Translations under genes and position numbers: made by a program
The notes under the pieces: model-generated
Databases searched by the model: none
What the model was told of the DNA's origin: nothing
What the model saw: only the letters and a program-made list of their open reading frames with translations
DNA from: Phycisphaerae bacterium
GTDB taxonomy: Bacteria > Planctomycetota > Phycisphaerae > Sedimentisphaerales > Sedimentisphaeraceae
Direction: 5' to 3'
Length of the DNA stretch: 64,000 nt
Assembly: GCA_027078365.1 (NCBI GenBank)
Contig: JALWYQ010000039.1
Location: 41,002 to 105,001 of the forward strand
In this document: positions 62,098 through 64,000 of the stretch, one piece after another
Layout: each line of letters begins with the position of its first letter
Numbering within the stretch: position 1 is the stretch's first letter

Positions 62098-62757
62098 CTA
62101 CCACCTGTGCCTTCCTCTAGGAATCGTTGAAGCAATCTCTGTGGCAACAAATTTACCAAACTCACGTGGACTTACTTCTAAGATTTCAGCTCCTAAAGGC
62201 TCAAAACTTTTCTTCAGGTTCGCTTTGTAGTATTCACACATTTGCTTCTGGGTTGAGAGATCATTGGTATCCCAAACGTTCTCTACGCCCCACAAGATTT
62301 TCCCCGTTCTTAGATCCAACATCCTCAAACGTAATCCAATGTTTAGCTTCGGAAAGGATTCATATTGCGTAATGACCCCAAAGATAACAGCGTTAACTCC
62401 ATAAGCTTTTCTGATAGCATCTAAAACATCTGTGTCGTATTCTCCATTTACAGTATTCTCGAAATTGTACCAATATGCATCTGACTTATAAACGGGCATT
62501 ACGCTAAACGTATGTAATTTACGCAATTCCTTCGCCTGTATCCGCATAAAGGCCGTAGACAAATCCTGACTGTGAGTTTCGTCAAGAGGCTCAAATAGAG
62601 CCACCTTGCCAATCCCTCCAAAGTATGTCCCTGGACGCACATAGTAATAATCGTTTTGATTTACTTGGCTCGGCCTTGCTAAGTCATATGTGCAACCAGA
62701 TACAAGCAAATACAATGAAAATACAAATATTAAGATACTATTTTTGTTCAAATCCAA
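62098..62757 (-). CDS. Lipoprotein, possibly CsgG/LpoB-like fold
   Basis: 219 residues. The lipoprotein signal ends LLVSGC (Cys22). The mature part has KVALFEPLDETHSQDLSTAF, AIRKAYGVNAVIFGVITQYE, and LRMLDLRTGKILWGVENVWD, a pattern seen in CsgG/LpoB/GNA1162-type periplasmic domains where a predicted stress or envelope factor is built on a Rossmann-like core. The family is not certain. It follows the coiled-coil lipoprotein gene by three bases, so the two are co-transcribed and probably work at the same envelope site. Confidence 0.65.
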   Translation of the reverse strand: MDLNKNSILIFVFSLYLLVSGCTYDLARPSQVNQNDYYYVRPGTYFGGIGKVALFEPLDETHSQDLSTAFMRIQAKELRKLHTFSVMPVYKSDAYWYNFENTVNGEYDTDVLDAIRKAYGVNAVIFGVITQYESFPKLNIGLRLRMLDLRTGKILWGVENVWDTNDLSTQKQMCEYYKANLKKSFEPLGAEILEVSPREFGKFVATEIASTIPRGRHRW

Positions 62758-62760
62758 ACC

Positions 62761-63267
62761 TTAATTCCCGTTAGTGTTAACCTCTTGAGCGCCTAATGAG
62801 CGTAAAATCCTTGTTAAAGCTTCCAATTGAGCTTTTTGAATTCTTCTATTCTCTTTGCGGTCGGCTTCAATTTGAGCCTTCCACTTGGCAATATCTTTGT
62901 CCATAGTTCGCATAAATTCATCAGCCTCTGCAAGTTGCTTTTTCATCCTATCGTTATCAGCTCTAAGAGTTGTAACGTTGGCTTTTAGGGTAGCATTCTC
63001 TTCCTTGAGCTTGAGATTTTCTTTTTGAAGCGCATCAAGCTGCTCTAGAAGATGTTGCTGTTCTTTCTTTGTTTTCAAACTAACGCCTGAGAGTTGCGGT
63101 GAATCTTGAATACGGTCTGTGTACATAAGTTCCTTAGAATTCATACCTGAACCAGCAGCAGGAGTCCTGCTAAAATCACTAGGCTCTACTGGATCCTGAA
63201 CGTAATACGTACAACCTGTAAGGATTGAGATATATAATATCATTACTAAACTTAGTATTATCTTCAC
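62761..63267 (-). CDS. Coiled-coil lipoprotein
   Basis: 168 residues with lipobox ILTGC (Cys19). A Pro/Ser-rich stretch (EPSDFSRTPAAGSG) leads to a long leucine-zipper-like coil (LLEQLDALQKENLKLKEENA, then further heptads to residue ~150). It is an envelope spacer or scaffold by shape; no family recognised. Operon with the CsgG/LpoB-like lipoprotein downstream and the small Cys-containing gene upstream (23 bases). Confidence 0.7.
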   Translation of the reverse strand: MKIILSLVMILYISILTGCTYYVQDPVEPSDFSRTPAAGSGMNSKELMYTDRIQDSPQLSGVSLKTKKEQQHLLEQLDALQKENLKLKEENATLKANVTTLRADNDRMKKQLAEADEFMRTMDKDIAKWKAQIEADRKENRRIQKAQLEALTRILRSLGAQEVNTNGN

Positions 63268-63290
63268 AACTTTATTCCCTTATAATTCTC

Positions 63291-63515
63291 TCATTCGGCA
63301 GCAGCCATATCTGAATAGTTACATTTCAAGTAAAACTTTTCCCCACAACTGCAACTGACTTCTATTAAAGCGCACTGACCATCACTTGAGACGATTTTGG
63401 CATGATGAGATTTTTTATCAGCAATCTCATCATAGTTAATCTCATACTCTAATTTAATTGCGCCATCAATTTCGACGTTTTCTTTCTTTATAACTCTCGC
63501 CAATTTTGCTATCAT
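63291..63515 (-). CDS. Small CxC protein of unknown function
   Basis: 74 residues. An acidic middle (LEYEINYDEIADKK) and a C-terminal segment SCSCGEKFYLKC suggest a small metal-binding knuckle (three clustered cysteines, a fourth Cys slightly earlier at GQCALIEV). Not recognised. It lies between the fliA-proximal small gene and the lipoproteins on the same strand, and GAGAGAAAA precedes the ATG. Confidence 0.55.
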   Translation of the reverse strand: MIAKLARVIKKENVEIDGAIKLEYEINYDEIADKKSHHAKIVSSDGQCALIEVSCSCGEKFYLKCNYSDMAAAE

Positions 63516-63532
63516 TTTTTCTCTCTGATATC

Positions 63533-63742
63533 TTATGCCAAGAAGTCCACGTGACCATTATCTTGATCGTTCTGAGAAGCCTCTAACTCCAACTCCTTTG
63601 GATCATACTTAGGCTTATTTTTTAGCCTTCTTCGTCTCTGATTCTCTTGCCTCTTACCATGCCAACTGACTCTCGCTGAGAGCTCTGTAGCACTGATAGT
63701 GTAAGAATTGAGATTATCTAAGCTATCGTTATTCGTAGTCAC
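63533..63742 (-). CDS. Small basic protein overlapping the fliA end
   Basis: About 69 residues from GTG 63742 (alternative GTG 63781 gives 82). The core SARVSWHGKRQENQRRRRLK is very basic and the C-terminus acidic (LELEASQNDQDNGHVDFLA). The start lies inside the last codons of the sigma-factor gene, so translation is probably coupled. No family recognised; such small linker genes are common after fliA in flagellar clusters. The start is uncertain because no good ribosome-binding site is visible. Confidence 0.45.
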   Translation of the reverse strand: MTTNNDSLDNLNSYTISATELSARVSWHGKRQENQRRRRLKNKPKYDPKELELEASQNDQDNGHVDFLA

Positions 63743-64000
63743 AGAACATCTTGAGTTTAGACTGTAGTTTAAATATTGCACTAGCGTGAATTTGACTCAC
63801 TCTTGATTCTGTAATCTCTAGAACTTCAGCCACCTCTTTCATTGTTAGTTCCTGTTGGTAGTAGAGTACGACCACCTGCTTGTGGCGTTCTGGAAGCTCA
63901 AGAATCGCTTCAGTAAGTTTTGCCGCTAGTTCCTGTTTATCTAATCGGCTACTCGGTGCATCTTCGCTACTATCTGAAATCATATCGCCAATGCCAACGC
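63729..64000 (-). CDS. fliA: FliA/WhiG-type sigma factor, C-terminal part (5' end off window)
   Basis: The frame enters from the right edge (VGIGDMISDSSED) and ends at 63729. The C-terminal part holds sigma-70 region 4: LPERHKQVVVLYYQQELTMK then EVAEVLEITESRVSQIHASA, a clear region-4.2 helix-turn-helix with the SRVSQIH motif of FliA. It directs RNA polymerase to late flagellar promoters; the chemotaxis genes downstream fit. ATG 63983 is an internal methionine, because the frame stays open upstream to the edge. Confidence 0.88.
   Translation of the reverse strand, partial: VGIGDMISDSSEDAPSSRLDKQELAAKLTEAILELPERHKQVVVLYYQQELTMKEVAEVLEITESRVSQIHASAIFKLQSKLKMFCDYE

Noticed and set aside
63729..63983. 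Separate small gene starting at ATG 63983
   Set aside because: The frame is open to the window edge and the protein is plainly sigma region 4, so this is the end of a larger fliA gene.

Overview
The window is a gene-dense, AT-rich stretch of a Gram-negative bacterial chromosome. A Kdo cytidylyltransferase (KdsB), lipoprotein maturation (Lgt), several lipobox proteins and a porin imply an outer membrane. LL-diaminopimelate aminotransferase (DapL), a histone-H1-like Lys/Ala/Thr repeat protein, a secreted HEAT-repeat protein, a FolK-deoxynucleoside kinase fusion and a fused pyruvate dehydrogenase E1 together resemble the PVC superphylum (Lentisphaerota/Verrucomicrobiota). That assignment is an inference from gene content, not a database result. 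I found no tRNA, rRNA, CRISPR array, prophage or intact insertion sequence.

Layout. 0-7.3 kb: an oligopeptide ABC transporter operon on the minus strand (two tandem substrate-binding proteins, OppB, OppC, OppD and OppF, the last cut by the left edge). 7.5-9.7 kb: a secreted DUF547 protein behind a structured leader, then MetK. 9.8-16.7 kb: minus-strand purH with a beta-propeller lipoprotein, a HEAT protein, a glycosyltransferase and nadD. 17.1-18.0 kb: plus-strand H1-like protein and a small coiled-coil lipoprotein. 18.1-28 kb: pyrG-kdsB, polA, a membrane protein, panC-panD-lgt and an acetyltransferase.

28.4-37.8 kb is a complete phosphate-starvation module, read on the minus strand as phoB, phoR, porin, pstS, pstC, pstA, pstB, phoU. 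Reading the upstream regions by eye shows 11-bp-periodic CTAAYA-type repeats in front of phoB, the porin and pstS. These are strong candidate Pho boxes and tie the porin to the regulon. A decayed ISL3-family transposase lies beyond phoB. 38-45 kb: folK-dNK fusion, then a tyrA-purL-purQ-dapL operon. 45.2-47.9 kb: accA behind an attenuator-like hairpin, facing rpiB and a Sua5/TsaC-phosphatase fusion.

47.9-49.9 kb is a small accessory patch: four tiny membrane-protein genes, two related to each other, two ~200-bp remnants of a REP-associated tyrosine transposase, and a duplicated scrap of the neighbouring tsaC 5' end. 49.9-58.3 kb carries the pyruvate dehydrogenase toolkit: lipA, lipB, lpd and a DeoR-type regulator on one strand; fused E1 alpha-beta and a three-lipoyl-domain E2 on the other. 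58.4-64 kb moves into a motility and chemotaxis neighbourhood: a PilZ-like protein, a CheX/CheC-like protein fused to CBS domains, CheX, CheY, a possible FlgM, two lipoproteins, and the C-terminus of a FliA-type sigma factor at the right edge.

Most notable for follow-up: the Pho-box arrays, the CheX-acidic linker-CBS protein, the CTP synthase lacking its glutaminase-triad glutamate, the Sua5-arginine-phosphatase-like fusion, and the decayed transposon pieces.
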